Counted from the first letter of the stretch, positions 11,763 to 23,964 are shown. The stretch is 64,000 nt of DNA from Brasenia schreberi (GCA_036023115.1 JAYKKT010000047.1:1433001-1497000); one strand, 5' to 3'. Made by a program: numbers and translations. Notes: generated by a model not told the origin, from the letters alone.

Positions 11763-11825
11763 GTTCCGAAATATTTATTCCATTTCTTTTACTTTTTGAA
11801 ACATAAATATTAACGAAAAGGTATA

Positions 11826-12195
11826 AACTTGCCCCTAACATTTGAACCTAAAAGCCAATTTGCTCCTAACATTAAAAGGTGCTATATTGCACTCTTAATG
11901 TTATCCATAAAGACATATTTATCTTTTTTGTTTAATTGATATTTTTTATTTTAAATTAAAATACTTTTAATAAAAACTTAGGTCAAAGAGATGAAAATGT
12001 TATCATCATGAAATATGTCCATATGAGCACCAAAAGGATGTCTCTAACCTTTTTTTTAATTGTATAGAGAGATGGGTGGGAGGGGAGCAAGGTGAAGAAA
12101 GAGAGGATAAATATGGCTTTGTGGGTAAAGGCATAATACAATAACTTTTAACGTTAGGGATAAATTTGCTTTAAGGTTGAAACCTTGAAAACAAA
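11826..12195. mobile_element. Foldback (MITE-like) element
   Basis: The left arm, AAAAGCCAATTTGCTCCTAA then CATTAAAAGGTGCTATATTGC, is matched by the diverged reverse complement at the right end (GCATAATACAATAACTTTTAA then CGTTAGGGATAAATTTGC). About 370 bp, AT-rich and non-coding. No target duplication was identified. Confidence 0.5.
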
Positions 12196-12284
12196 TATAA
12201 TAAAATTGTTCTTATATTTTTTTAAATATCCTTGTAACTTAGCATAGGATATTCGTGCTCCCAAAAACAAAGAGAAATACATGA

Positions 12285-12469
12285 GTATACATTTGTCTAA
12301 GTTTATACGATCAAGTTTTTCTGTTCTCTCTCTATATACATATGCATATATACATATACATATATATGTGTGTGAGTGTGTGACACGTATATATTTGTCT
12401 AAGTTTATAGGATCAAGTTTTTCTTTTCTCTCTCTCTATACATATGCACATATATATATACATATGCAC

Positions 12470-12541
<72 letters not shown>
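12285..12541. repeat. Tandem duplication carrying a compound microsatellite
   Basis: A block beginning TTTGTCTAAGTTTATACGAT and running through TC and TATACATATGCA repeats occurs twice with a period of about 103 bp. The second copy ends in a long TA/GT/GA compound microsatellite (to 12541). Confidence 0.8.
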
Positions 12542-12850
12542 CACGTCCCCACTAGTACCCTTTGATTTACTTCTTGATGGCATGCTTTATTTTCCTTTTT
12601 CTATCAATACATGGTTATGCTTCATAGAGAAAACAACGAATCCTGTGTAAACCACTTGCAAACTTTAGCTGAAGGGTTCATATCATGCGTTCGGTGTGAC
12701 TTAGTTCAAGGGATAACGGCAGCTGGTCTGACCTACATATTACCTCCCTCACTCTATCAACCAAGATAAACTTCATCTTCTAATATATGAAGTTTGTTCG
12801 AAAAAAAAGTCCCAATAATTAACACGCTTAATTTTTAATGTAAAATGAAA

Positions 12851-12935
12851 CTTTTTTTTGGTACATTGGAAAAGCTGAAGTTAGTACATCCCAGATATCA
12901 AACTCATTGACCTCCAACTTATAAATATACTAGAC
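12851..12935 (-). mobile_element. tRNA-like SINE, weak copy
   Basis: Contains a degenerate box B (ATCAAACTCATTGACCTCCA on the plus strand) followed by the AACTTATAA segment seen at the same place in better copies. Poorly preserved. Confidence 0.3.
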
Positions 12936-12961
12936 TTATATACACACTTGCTAAATTTAGT

Positions 12962-13075
<114 letters not shown>

Positions 13076-13079
13076 CTTA

Positions 13080-13310
13080 TATGCTAGTACACTTCGGTAA
13101 TAGGATATTCAAATAAATATCAACCGTCCAACTTTAATGATAGATGGTTGAAGTTAAAATTTAAAAGAAAAATACATATGCACCTTTCGTATATATACTT
13201 TATTTATCTTCATACTTTTTCTTTTTTAACATAAATTTCAACCATCCATTAATACAAGATTAACACAAGATAAATGGTTGAAAATCGTTTGGATGTGCTA
13301 GCATATACTA
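13080..13310. mobile_element. MITE-like foldback element, family F1 copy b
   Basis: The left end ATATGCTAGTACACTTCGG and the arm TGATAGATGGTTGAAGTTAA are mirrored at the right by CAACCATCCATTAATA and TTGGATGTGCTAGCATATAC. The interior is AT-rich and non-coding. Confidence 0.55.
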
Positions 13311-13357
13311 AATTATACACACAAATATATTGTCAAAGTGTCACTGTTAATGCACCG

Positions 13358-13450
13358 AGAGTGTCTCTTGTAGGTGGGGAGTTGAAGTACTGGGGGTGCA
13401 TTCGTGCATGTGCATTAAGCTTCGGCCTCCCTTTTGTAACAAAAGAAAGG
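13358..13450 (+). mobile_element. tRNA-like SINE, 3' part
   Basis: A GTGCATTCGTGCATGTGCAT segment is followed by CTTCGGCCTCCCTTTTGTAA and a CAAAAG end, the 3' signature of the SINE family in this window. The promoter-like part is poorly preserved. Confidence 0.4.
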
Positions 13451-13599
13451 TGCCAATGTCAATGTAAATCACATCCGGCCTTTTGGTGTATCTCCAAGTG
13501 AAATTTATCACACTTCGCTCCCATGTAATATGACGATGAAACATCTCATCATATTTCTGTCTCATTGCTCAGTCATCACTATGGAAGAAAACCCAGTGC

Positions 13600-15422
13600 T
13601 ACTTATTGCTCTTGGGCAAGGTAAACCTTGGGGTCGGTTCTACCCTGCGGGTTCCCGGCCTGCGAATTCCCCAAGTTCCGCCGAGTTCCACGATGCAAAC
13701 ACCCACTAAGTGTAAAAGGAACCACCTCGAGATTCTGCTTCGACGACCAGCAACAAGGCCTCTTGACCTTGGTGCAGTTTCCTTGTGTTATGAATCGAGA
13801 GAAAGGGAAAATGTAGCATATGCTCCCTTTAGTTTTCAATACCAATGAGCCAATATCTAGTGGGAAGTGTATGAATCATTTCCCAAGGAGTTCGACTCAC
13901 AAGGCAAACAAGTCTCACCTCCCTCCACTAAGTTATTTAGGAGCCCTTTCTCTAGTTTTTATGCGAACAATAGATTAAATAAATAAATTTCACATGGAAC
14001 CATATTATGTGTTGCACTTTGTTCTTAAAAATTCGTGTCCATATGTAGTTCTTGTTTCTTGTTCTACTGTGACAAGGTTTGGGTACTCAACCAGCAACAT
14101 GTGAAGAAGAAGATGGTTCAAGATAGATTGAAGGTAACGACAACACACGAGAAAAGCCTTAATATATAATGAGGTTATTAAAGAAAAAGTTAAAGCAGGA
14201 TCAATAGAAGACACCATGAGAGATAAACTTAAGATAATCTGGATATTTAGAGAGGTAGCAAAGAAAAGGATTGATGAGGTATGCTTCAAAGAGGAAGGCC
14301 TCAAATTTTTGGAAAGACTTCTTTTTAAGAATCAAATGTTAATATGCACAGAGAGCACTAAGGGTCTTGCTGCTTGGTTTCCCCGTATCCCTTCAGACGC
14401 GATGGATGGACCTTACCTCTTCATGGGTTCTGATCACCTGACTACGGCAGGGTCACGACCCTCACAAGTTGAATGTCATGAGTTCAATAACAGAGGTGTG
14501 CATCTATCTTCGACTTCAAGTGGGAAAAAGAAGAATTAAATGCTAATGTGACACAAGATTGAGCAGAATGTCAACTAAAAATCCACGTATCCTACCCTAC
14601 ACCACTTGGTCTGGAAAAAGGAAAGGTTTTGGTTTTCTTTTGGTTTGATTATTTGCTTCTTGTTGGCACTTCTTTACACACTAAATGGTACTAGCCAACC
14701 TGAATTAGGTCCTGTTTGGTGCCATGGCCACATGAATATGTCATGAATCATTCATCGTTCTTCATGTTTTTCTGGGAACTGCACATAACTAATACTTTTC
14801 TTGGGTGATATTCAGCGTTAAATTCAAGTCAGCAAACAGATTCAAACCACTGCCAACAGTAGAGAGTGAACTAAGATACAAGAAGTCTTCCTTTTCTTAT
14901 TCAAGTGATACATAAACAGAAAACTACCACTGATACACAAGCTCACAAGATCAAAAAAAGGTAAAAACAACAAGAAACCAAACATCAGAACCAGAAGCCA
15001 GGCTACCAAAAAACCATATGAAGCCATCAACCTTGCAGGGTTGAACACTGTCAAGGGTTTCCCAAAGAACTCGCCCCCAAAAAGCCCCGGGTAAAAAGCC
15101 ATAGGAACGTTTCTACATCAGACGGAGTTGCGGAAACATGGTTGTTGCTGCAAAACCATGCAAAAAAAGAGTGGAAGGAAAAAAGCTCCATGAAAAACAA
15201 GGAATAATGTGGCTGACCCGAAGAGACTGGTTGATGGTGAAGACGGTCGCAATGATGGCAAACAGTCTTAGATACAAGGCTTCTTTCTGGTGTGTAGTTC
15301 AAAAAGAAACAGAGAAACGTGATAAGAGCAGAAACTTGAAAAGCTAAGCTACAATAGAAGCTAAGACAAAGGATGATTTGCTCTTTTCTTTTACCACCAT
15401 TTGTTTGTTGCGCGGAGAACGA
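13600..15422. other. No recognisable gene; GC-richer island and 3' flank of the bHLH gene
   Basis: A GC-richer patch (about 13.61-13.80 kb) is open in several frames on both strands, but no reading resembles a family I know. A degenerate SINE piece lies at about 14.43-14.51 kb (CACAAGTTGAATGTCATGAG). From about 14.8 to 15.42 kb is AT-rich DNA downstream of the bHLH stop codon that may include its 3' untranslated region. Nothing else could be supported. Confidence 0.4.
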
Positions 15423-17716
15423 CTATGCCGTCAAGGCTGCACGCAGTGCTTTTACTAGATCCTTCACTGACATGTGAAACTCTTCTTCCATCTGAAAGCT
15501 CAAGAAAGTTTTTGGTTATAGCAAGCATTTTAATTCAGTATCTCTTTGAGGGGTTTCTGCACACCATGCTATTGAACAAGCAGGATAATTTGAGAGATTA
15601 AACTGTCCCTCAATGCAAGTATACCGTTTCATCTCACGCTTGAGGTATGAATGCAATTCTTGACTAAAAAACATGAAGAACTATACTCCTAATAAACAGT
15701 AACTTATACTAATACACACACGCAGCTGATGCAAGTACTCTGTATGTGTGTGTGAACATGCGCGCACAATTGTGTGTGCCATATGCAGGTATATGTTATG
15801 AATCGCTTCAGTTGAAAAAACAGAGAAAATGCTTCTAAAATTCGCTAACTTGATTTGGGAATCACAACTTGATTATGTGTGCATTATTTTGGTTTTTATA
15901 GGTTCAGAAGATCACCTGTGCGACGACCGTGAGATCAACAGCCATGTTTGCAAAGGAGACGAGGCTTGAGCTGACAACTGTCAATTGGAGATTCTCAATC
16001 TCTGTAAGTGCGTTAACCAGCAGTCCCTTCTTCTTCTCACAGTGGATGCGGATGAGCAAATTTCTGCCTGATGCCCTTGCTTCAATCTCCGGCAGTTCAA
16101 TCTCAGCATCTCTGCGATTGACACGAGCTGAATTCTCGTCGGAGGATGAGGAATCATTATCGGAGCAGAGGAGGGACCTCTTCACCATCACCACAGACTC
16201 GGTCTTCTTCTGAGACTTGTCTTCAAGGGCCTTCACCTGCTCCTGCAGCTGCTTCACGTACTTTATGGCATCCCCCAGAACCGAGGCCTTGTCCATCTGC
16301 ATCAGATGCAGGACAACTCATATAGTCAAACGCATGTATCACCATCCTACCAATCAGCGGACCCACGAGCAAAGCCTTAGCAACTAAAGGATTCTTCCCA
16401 CCCTGTAAGGTTTCGAGTGCAACTATGGTCACTTATGTTTGAGAGTGCTTTGAGAATTGGGATAGTGATTTTGTTCCATGAATTCCAATCTATTAAATCC
16501 GAAAGAAGAAAGAAAGGTTGGTTAAGATGAAGATTATAAGAGAAACCATAAGAAACAACTCTAGTCTCTTCAACAGAGAGAATCAGGCAAGCCTTGCAGG
16601 ATATTCTAACTTAAATTTCTGAAACTCAAAGCTGAAAGTTACGGGATTCATTGAGTAGATATCCAAAAGGAAGCAATTTTGATCTCTGTTTGACTAATTA
16701 TTGACTTAAGAAACTTAAATTTCCAATAGACACGATTCAATCTAGTAAAGAAACCGATGACCACCAGGGATGGATCTTCTCTTTTACAGAAGGGCACCCA
16801 TTAACTTTCAAGCAATACAAAATATCACCGAAAGTTGTCTGAAAACCATCTTTCTACTAAAACTGTTCTTCGTTATCCGTTTTTAAGGAGGTGTCTCAGG
16901 TTCTGAAAGAGATCCGTTTCCATCTTCCTTCAGAAAGCATGAATGTGAAGACTGAATACCAATCCCCTCTTGTAAGTACACACAAGCACATCTAAAGAGC
17001 GGTTCAGGAAACAAATCAAACTTCAGAAATCATGAAATCTGAAGACTGAATCCACTTCTCAAAAGTGGCTAATAACACATTGATCTTCATTCAGAGAGAG
17101 AGAGAGAGATCACCTTCTTGAGACCAGGGACGACAGCAGACAGAGCGATGAATCTCTGACTGAGTTTCTCTCTCCGTTTCCTCTCAGCAATGATGTGATC
17201 CTGCATCTGCGCGGGGGGCCTCCCACCGCCCGTCCTACCACTCGCACCAACAGAAGCACCAGTATGGTCCCCCTTGGTTCCATGCCAGGCCGAAGAAGTC
17301 GACTGGCAAGCCTGGTGTTGGCTCGCTGAGAACGAACCCGGAGAATTCATTACCTCCGAGTTCATCGACAACGCTTCCTGCTGTTGGCCCGCAAACACGT
17401 TCTTCTCTTCATGAAGGAGATGATGAGATTTCCCACAGAAAGACAGCATCTGAGAAGGAGGAGCGTCGATGTATTGGTAGTCCCAGCCATGACTTGCCGG
17501 TTTCGCCATCTTGGTTGGTCTAGAAGCGCTGTCGACTCTCCCGAACGTGTCGATGGTTACCGTCGCCGGTTGGTAGGAGGAAGAGTAGCTTTGCTCCTGA
17601 TGGAAATCGTCGGCGAACATCGACTCTAACTGGCCTTCCATGAACTCGTCCAGATGGAAGGTCGGTGCTTCCTCCATTGCCTGATGCATCAAACCGTTCA
17701 TACCTACCTTATGCAT
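15423..17716 (-). CDS. bHLH transcription factor, subgroup IVa type (three exons)
   Basis: A nuclear DNA-binding regulator. Exons on the minus strand: 17114-17716, 15916-16296 and 15423-15491. Both introns (817 and 424 bp) are GT-AG and phase 0, giving 350 aa. Residues about 174-225 form the bHLH: HIIAERKRREKLSQRF holds the H-E-R residues expected of an E-box/G-box binder, and helix 2 is MDKASVLGDAIKYVKQLQEQ. An intron splits the domain at GLKK/MDKAS. After a Ser/Asp-rich linker comes an ACT-like C-terminal region (LLIRIHCEKKKGLLVNALTE) ending MSVKDLVKALRAALTA. This matches the bHLH18/19/20/25 group, whose members act in ER-body formation and defence or root signalling. I infer only the group, not the role. 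The small last exon was found from its AG acceptor and family similarity. An alternative start lies 5 codons in (17701). Any 5' untranslated exon is unseen. Confidence 0.9.
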
Positions 17717-18497
17717 CTACCAGAAGAAAATTAAGAAACGAAAGGAAAACCTTTCACACCTAAAATCAAACATGTATAAGATCGTGACTTTTATTACTTT
17801 TACTAACTTTTTTTCATAGTCTCAACAGAAAATCAAATCGACACCATCAAAACCCTCAATTAGTTCAAGTCAATCATAGATAGCATCTAATCTTTTACCA
17901 GGCTGTTCAAAATTTTAGTGTTATCTCCCTATCACAAACCTGTATTGTATAATCTACAACAAATCTAAACAAATTCTGATACTTACCCTAAAAAAGGTAA
18001 ATTTTCAGTCAATATGAGCCTTCTTTTACCATAAACTTATTATAATTGAGCAGGGAAGAGCCAACTAAACCATTAAGATTTTTAGTCAACAGATACTATT
18101 TTTGACCACATCTCTTTTAACTGGTGCATACACTCACATAACAACAGAACAGTAAAAACTTTTTTATGCTTCTTTCATAGTCTAACTTGCAGTCGAACGG
18201 AAAATCTGTGAAGTGGAACAAAGATGAAGAGACGCACCATTTCGGACAGCCATCGGATGGATGAGAGGTCCATCTGTATAAGCTCTGACTTTCCGTTGCT
18301 TCGTTTCCTAGAGGAAATGCAACTCGAAAAGTCAGAAAACCCGTTGCAAATCATTAAAAGTAGATACGCTGCTTTTAACAGAAACCATGCCGTGGCTTGT
18401 AAACCAATGTGTGCAAAGTGGACCTTTCGTGCGTAATGGCACAGAAAATCTCAACTTGGCCCACTTGCAGCTCAGTTCATTATATTTTATTTTTAGC

Positions 18498-18500
<3 letters not shown>

Positions 18501-18594
<94 letters not shown>

Positions 18595-18599
18595 TGTGA
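18501..18599. repeat. (TA)n(GA)n microsatellite
   Basis: About 58 bp of TA repeats pass directly into about 33 bp of GA repeats, then a short GT run. Confidence 0.97.
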
Positions 18600-18865
18600 G
18601 AATTCTTTTCGAAGAGATGAATGTATAATATTGTTTTTTCTCCTTTTTTGAGAAATTAATTTTTTTTAAACTATGTGAATGGCATGAATGAGTAAGTGGA
18701 TGGATACACTCCAGTTTTCATACATATGTTTAACGGTTCCTTTTTGAGATCATGAAAATAATTTTGTAAATGATGAGAGCATTTTAAAAAATCATCAAGA
18801 ACAGTCTTATTACATTCAAAAGAATGATCGACCATGAGTGAACAACGATAATGGCCAAGAGACCT

Positions 18866-18872
<7 letters not shown>

Positions 18873-18941
<69 letters not shown>
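18873..18941. repeat. (TC)n(TA)n microsatellite
   Basis: About 32 bp of TC repeats followed by about 36 bp of TA repeats. Confidence 0.97.
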
Positions 18942-18943
<2 letters not shown>

Positions 18944-19642
18944 AGCTCATACGCGGCTGGCGTAGTCAACATGTATACCTATCTGTGACAGTAAATGAAT
19001 TTACGTGACAAGGACAAACACTTGATTTTTGGAGTCAATTAGTTGGAAGTTCGCAACTCAGGAAACAAGTAAAAGATTCTTGGCGTGCCTCTGTTGTCAA
19101 CCAAATAAGAATCCCTGCTGCTTGCCAACATTTCAGGAGCAAAGAAGTTAAAAGAGTGTTTAGTGGGGAGTCGGGGACATGGTACCAAAACCAAACGCAA
19201 AGCGAAGCCTTCTTCCACACTATCTAGCGTTCGCTAAATTGATTCTCAGATGCCATTGAGCTCGATCTCATGCCATATTGCTATGACTAAAATCCGGAAG
19301 ATCGTGATTTATTGGGGATCGATCTGATGCTGCGTCATCTTCGGAAGTCATCAAGCTAAGGAATATGTTTTTTCTATCTGGAACCGTGGGCTTAAAATAC
19401 TTTCTTGACAGAAATTCGGATCTACATGCATGTAGCAATAGCATGGGGCAACGCAGGTAGATGGGATCCGTCTGATGATCTGAACAGTTCATGTCAAAGA
19501 GAAGAAATACAAACAGAAAAACCAGCAACCACTTTGTATAGATAGTGTGTAGCAGAAAAGCTAACACCAAATAGAAGAACGCTACAAAATCATTAGCGGA
19601 TAAGAGAGAGAAAGAGCTGATCTACCTGAGGAGGAGGAGAAA

Positions 19643-19652
19643 GGTTATAAAG
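19643..19652 (-). promoter_or_regulatory. Possible TATA box on the minus strand
   Basis: CTGCTTTATAACC on the minus strand is followed about 30 bp later by CT-rich sequence, resembling a plant core promoter. If real it could drive the bHLH gene through a 5' untranslated intron of nearly 2 kb, but no donor/acceptor pair proves this. Confidence 0.2.
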
Positions 19653-19890
19653 CAGAGAGTGACTAAATCTAACGAAGAATGGTATGAGAGAGAGAGAGAT
19701 GAGGACCCCTCTTCACGAAGTCTACCAAAAATAGATAGAATCCAACATTTTGGGATGTCGACGCTTCTTCCTCCCTCCCTCTCTGCTTTGCTTCTCTTTC
19801 ATCCTCTCTCTATATATCTTCCGTCACGTGTGATTGGGTCGTCATCGCCTTTTCGAAAAACCATTGCCATGGCTGCTGAAAACCCACGTG

Positions 19891-19893
<3 letters not shown>

Positions 19894-19936
<43 letters not shown>
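19894..19936. repeat. (CT)n microsatellite
   Basis: About 42 bp of uninterrupted CT repeats just after a CACGTG palindrome. Confidence 0.95.
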
Positions 19937-19940
<4 letters not shown>

Positions 19941-20018
19941 GTAAACTCTTTCCTTTTCAGTAGGTTTCAGTGAGAGTTGACGTCAGATGATCTCATCAGG
20001 GTAATTTATTTAAGGCTT

Positions 20019-20061
20019 GATAATTGGAATTTGTGTATTTTTCCAACAAATTCCAATTATC
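20019..20061. repeat. Perfect 16-bp inverted repeat with 11-nt loop
   Basis: GATAATTGGAATTTGT and its exact reverse complement ACAAATTCCAATTATC flank an 11-nt loop. It is AT-rich, so it may be the remains of a foldback element rather than a functional RNA hairpin. A SINE-like 3' end (CTGCCTCCCGTTGTAACAAA) follows at once. Confidence 0.7.
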
Positions 20062-22496
20062 TTCTGGCATGAATCTGCCTCCCGTTGTAACAAAAAAATT
20101 ATTGGAATCTATTGAGAAAAATTATAGGATAGATGGATGTCGATGCATGTTGCCAGATAAGATTCTTTCTTCTCCAAAAGAACTAAACTTTTGGCTTTTC
20201 CTTGTTACGAAGGGGTACAAACATGTTTACAGGCTGTCTCGTCTCTCCTCTAGAAGGGTTCCTTCTAACACAATCTCATGATTGACACGTGCACACCTTT
20301 TTTATTATACATATATTTTTTATTAGTTTTTTAAAAATATTTTTAATTATTTTTAATAATTATAAAAATATCTTTTATCAAGAAAGCATGATATTCTCTC
20401 TCCTCATGTGTGAATATGCTTCCAAACCTCATTTTCAGCTATTTTTCTTTCATTCTTCACTTCCGACTCATTTCAACTACATATTACTCGATGAACAACT
20501 ATTTTCCAGTAAAAGAACAAATCAAAATTTATCAAAAAATGAAGAATCAAAAGAAGAAGAAGAAGAGGAAAATGAAGAAAAAAAAGAATAAAAAATTTGA
20601 TTCAAAGGGGAATTCATCCATTTATAATGTTGATTTGGTTTTTGTTTTTATGTTTATTAGTTGTTTTAATTGATTTTCAATTGATTTCTAGACCAAAATT
20701 GAAAAAAAAATAGGACATCTCGACGAAAGAGTCTCCCCCAATGGGAGAGACTTGCCTCCATCGGGATGCTCATTTTTTAATTTTTTAATTTTTTTTCTTA
20801 TTTTTTTTCATATTATTGAGTCATGTTTCTTTTTCTTATTGATTTCGTTTTTTATTTTATTTTATTTGTTATTCTATTTTTTCAACAAAATTCATAAGAA
20901 TATGCATTGAGTTGTTAAGAAGATAATAATACTAAGTGAAACCTCCATCCCGCCGAAGCAAAAAGATCTGGCCAAATATACTTTTGCTAAAATTGGGTGG
21001 GATATGAGAGATTTAGTGGGAGATGAGAGATTGGGTAAGAAAGGAGACTTGCTCAAGGCTGGTGGGAGAGGAGAGATTGGGTGAGAGAGGAGAGAGAAAT
21101 GTGGGATGCAATGTGAGAGAAAATAGTATTTATATAGAGGGTAATTCTAGTATTTAATAGAAAAAAAGTATATGTATAGTAAAAAGGGTTGTGAACATAG
21201 TAATGCCCCTATTTAGTTTCTTTTTATTTTGTTACAATGGGCGGAAGTCGGATAGGGATAGCAATATCGGCGCAACTTGCGAGAGCCGTGCAGTCCAACC
21301 CAACTTGAATGTGGCAGTGATTAACCAGTTTGACTAGGTTCGGGTATGGGAAATAACCAAACTGAATAAAAGTATAAAATTATATATTGTGTATAATATA
21401 TATGCTAACAACATTACTATTAGTATATACAAAAAGATGAATTATTGATATTTTAATTCAAAAAATAAAAAGTTAATTTTTAACGAATGATACTTGTAAA
21501 AGTACCAATGTATCTTTTACTTTTAAAATTTAAATATCAACATTTTATTTTTCAAGTTGAATGGTTGAAATTTGTTTAGATATATTAATATATAATGTTA
21601 CTCTCATATACCAAGCGTTCTATATAAAGTGTGAATATGTATATGTATATGCCTATTTTTTTCAATTATTTGGTTTAAGTTTATGATTTTAATAGAAAAT
21701 ACTCTAATTTTAAGAAGCTTACTGAGATTAAAGTTGGGAAACAGGGTGACCTCTACCTTCCCTATCACCCTCAGGACAAAAAAGACACAAACCAATACCG
21801 GCCCATCAGATAATGAGGCGGGTATTTTGCACAAAATTTAGGTTTGGGTACTAGGTGGGTAAAGGTATGATCATTTCGGCCCACCTCATTGCCCTCCCCA
21901 CAAAATTGAGGTTCGGGTACTAGGTGGGTAAAGGTATGACCATCCCGACCCACACCATTGCCCAACCCAAATTAAGCTAGGTATGTACACCCCGGGTACC
22001 CAACTCACAACCTTCATAATCGGGACCCAGCCCCTCCAATGGGAGCTAACATGCTCAGTGCAAGATTTGTACATTTTTATGTGTTTATCGTTCCCTGCCC
22101 GAGCAGACGATTCACCAAACCATTAAATATCTTTTAATTTAAGTAAAGCAAAAAGAGTTTTTATTATCATTCAATTTCTTTTGATATTGGAGCGAACATA
22201 TACAAAATAATATGAATTTGATTTAATGGAAGGCATTTACATAAAGAGTTTCAAAAATAAATCCAGTTGCAATTTAGAATCCACATCGTTATGATAGATA
22301 TGGATCAAAAGGGCTGCATGGTGGGTTCTCAACCCGGAGATCGGGTGGTGGGGCGGGTTGCGATTACGTCGGCATTTGCTTTAAGAATTTTACCGAAACT
22401 AATAGAATGTAGAAACCACAAGGTCCTCATAGATATGAATCAAGAAAATAGATTTCTACTCTCTCTTCTTTTGGCGTATAAAACTCAATTAGGACT
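20062..22496. other. AT-rich gene-free region
   Basis: Poly-T/A-rich DNA (20.3-20.9 kb) is followed by GGGAGA/GAGAGATTGGG-rich sequence (about 20.97-21.11 kb), a weak F1-like foldback (about 21.38-21.60 kb) and GGGTACC-containing repeats. I see no coding sequence. Confidence 0.5.
21831..21968. repeat. Two-copy 69-bp tandem repeat
   Basis: The unit ACAAAATT.AGGTT.GGGTACTAGGTGGGTAAAGGTATGA is repeated twice with about 85-90% identity, within a larger GGGTACC-type repeat region. Confidence 0.8.
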
Positions 22497-23030
22497 ACGG
22501 GGTGCTCACGGTTCGATTTGGTTCAGTTCTAGACTCAATCTCGAACCAAGCCGCTAGTTTCGGTTCTTAATTTTTAGAGAACCAAACCAAACCGAACAGC
22601 CAGTTCCGGTTTCGTTCAGCTCAACTAATTTAAGGATTTTGCTAAATACAATCTATTATGCTATCAGATTATTTGGATCTAAGGTCCACAATATATATAT
22701 ATATATACTTATAAACTTGTCAAGTTTTAAATCCATATAAGTATATAAACTTTATATATGTGTATATGTATATATGTATGTATGTATATTCATATTTTAT
22801 ATGTATATAAGGTTATAAAGCTCATATACATAAACTTATAAAGATTATATATAAGTTTTATAACCTTTTATACATATAAAATATGAATATATATAATGGT
22901 CGGTTCCAACACTGGAATCATGGACCGAACCGTCAATTTTTTTTAAAACTAGAAACGAACCAAACCAAATCACTGAACATCTAAAACCGAACCGAACCGA
23001 ACCGTGGGGTTCTGGAAGTTCCATCTTCCC
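22497..23030. mobile_element. GGTTCGGTTC-rich foldback element
   Basis: The left side (GGTGCTCACGGTTCGATTTG, then several GAACCAAACC blocks) and the right side (ACCGAACCGAACCGAACCGT) are inverted versions of each other. Nested inside is a second inverted pair, TATTCATATTTTATATGTAT near 22.79 kb and its complement near 22.87 kb. There is no coding sequence. The terminal style recalls non-autonomous hAT-like elements, but target duplications were not found. Confidence 0.5.
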
Positions 23031-23393
23031 CAGTTAGGACATAGAAACTACAGGATCCTGATAGATATGAATCAATACTGCAGCATTCTTGACAACTTCT
23101 CAGTACAGTATTTCACAGTATAAACAATTATACGCTTCGGTTCCCGAACTCTTTATTGAGAAAACGCGTCATGTTTAGAGGTTTTGCTTGCCTTTTCATG
23201 TCGCCCTTCGATTCAATTCCTCTTCAAGAATATAGCATAAAAGACACCGTACTATGCCACTAATCTCTGTATCATTTGCCAACACATTTAGAGTGAAGAG
23301 ATTTGGCTTTCCTTTTGATGTTCATCTTGTGGATGAAATCTGCAGATAGATTGCTACTTGTCATCCAAACACATGGCAGGTGCTTTAACCTAG

Positions 23394-23394
23394 T

Positions 23395-23445
<51 letters not shown>
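23394..23445. repeat. (TA)n(GA)n microsatellite
   Basis: TA repeats pass into GA repeats, ending a few bases before the F1 foldback at 23.45 kb. Confidence 0.97.
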
Positions 23446-23447
<2 letters not shown>

Positions 23448-23451
23448 TTGT

Positions 23452-23692
23452 ATATACTAGCACACTTAGTGTTAGTAAATTCAAAAAATCTCATTTATTT
23501 ATCTTTGATGATAAATGATTGAAATTTGAATTTAAAAGCAAAAGGTGTTCATGTAAATAAAATATATATATAAAGTATACATATATTTTTTAATTTTAAA
23601 TTTTAAATTTCAACTATCTATCGTCAAACGTATGAACGTTTGAAATTTGTTTGAATTTGCTAACAATTAAGTGTATTAGCATACACCACTTT
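23452..23692. mobile_element. MITE-like foldback element, family F1 copy c (best preserved)
   Basis: The left arm TACTAGCACACTTAGTGTTA then GTAAATTCAAA mirrors the right arm TTTGAATTTGCTAACAATTA then AGTGTATTAGCATACACC. Further in, ATGATAAATGATTGAAATTT mirrors AAATTTCAACTATCTATCGT. About 240 bp, no coding capacity. Confidence 0.65.
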
Positions 23693-23832
23693 CTGTGAAA
23701 CAGACTATATCTACCTCAAGCTATCCAACCAAATCGACCGCACTTAGTGGGAACATTTACTTGAACTCTGAAATAATTAATTGCTGGGCATCTGTGCGGG
23801 GGTAAACACTTGCACCTGGGCCATATGTTGGA

Positions 23833-23834
<2 letters not shown>

Positions 23835-23910
<76 letters not shown>
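23835..23910. repeat. (TC)n(TA)n microsatellite
   Basis: About 28 bp of TC then about 46 bp of TA repeats, joined directly to the palindrome at 23911. Confidence 0.97.
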
Positions 23911-23917
<7 letters not shown>

Positions 23918-23962
23918 TGTACATTTAGGATTATATATATAGTCCTAAATGTACAATGCTTT
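23911..23962. repeat. Perfect 20-bp inverted repeat (52-bp palindrome)
   Basis: AAAGCATTGTACATTTAGGA at 23911-23930 and its exact reverse complement at 23943-23962 flank a 12-nt TA-rich loop. TA-rich sequence extends the potential stem on both sides. An F2-related stretch follows (to about 24.16 kb). Confidence 0.85.
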
Positions 23963-23964
23963 TT

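Larger units (their letters stand above)
17717..19990. other. Upstream flank of the bHLH gene with microsatellites
   Basis: No coding region is recognised. It contains two large compound microsatellites and a CT tract. Short open frames in it largely translate those repeats. Confidence 0.5.

Noticed and set aside
13603..13848. Overlapping open frames on both strands in a GC-richer patch
   Set aside because: Open in several frames at once, which fits composition rather than selection; no recognisable motif.
14216..14539. 107-aa open frame
   Set aside because: Its C-terminal part is a translated SINE-like segment and the rest matches no family I know.
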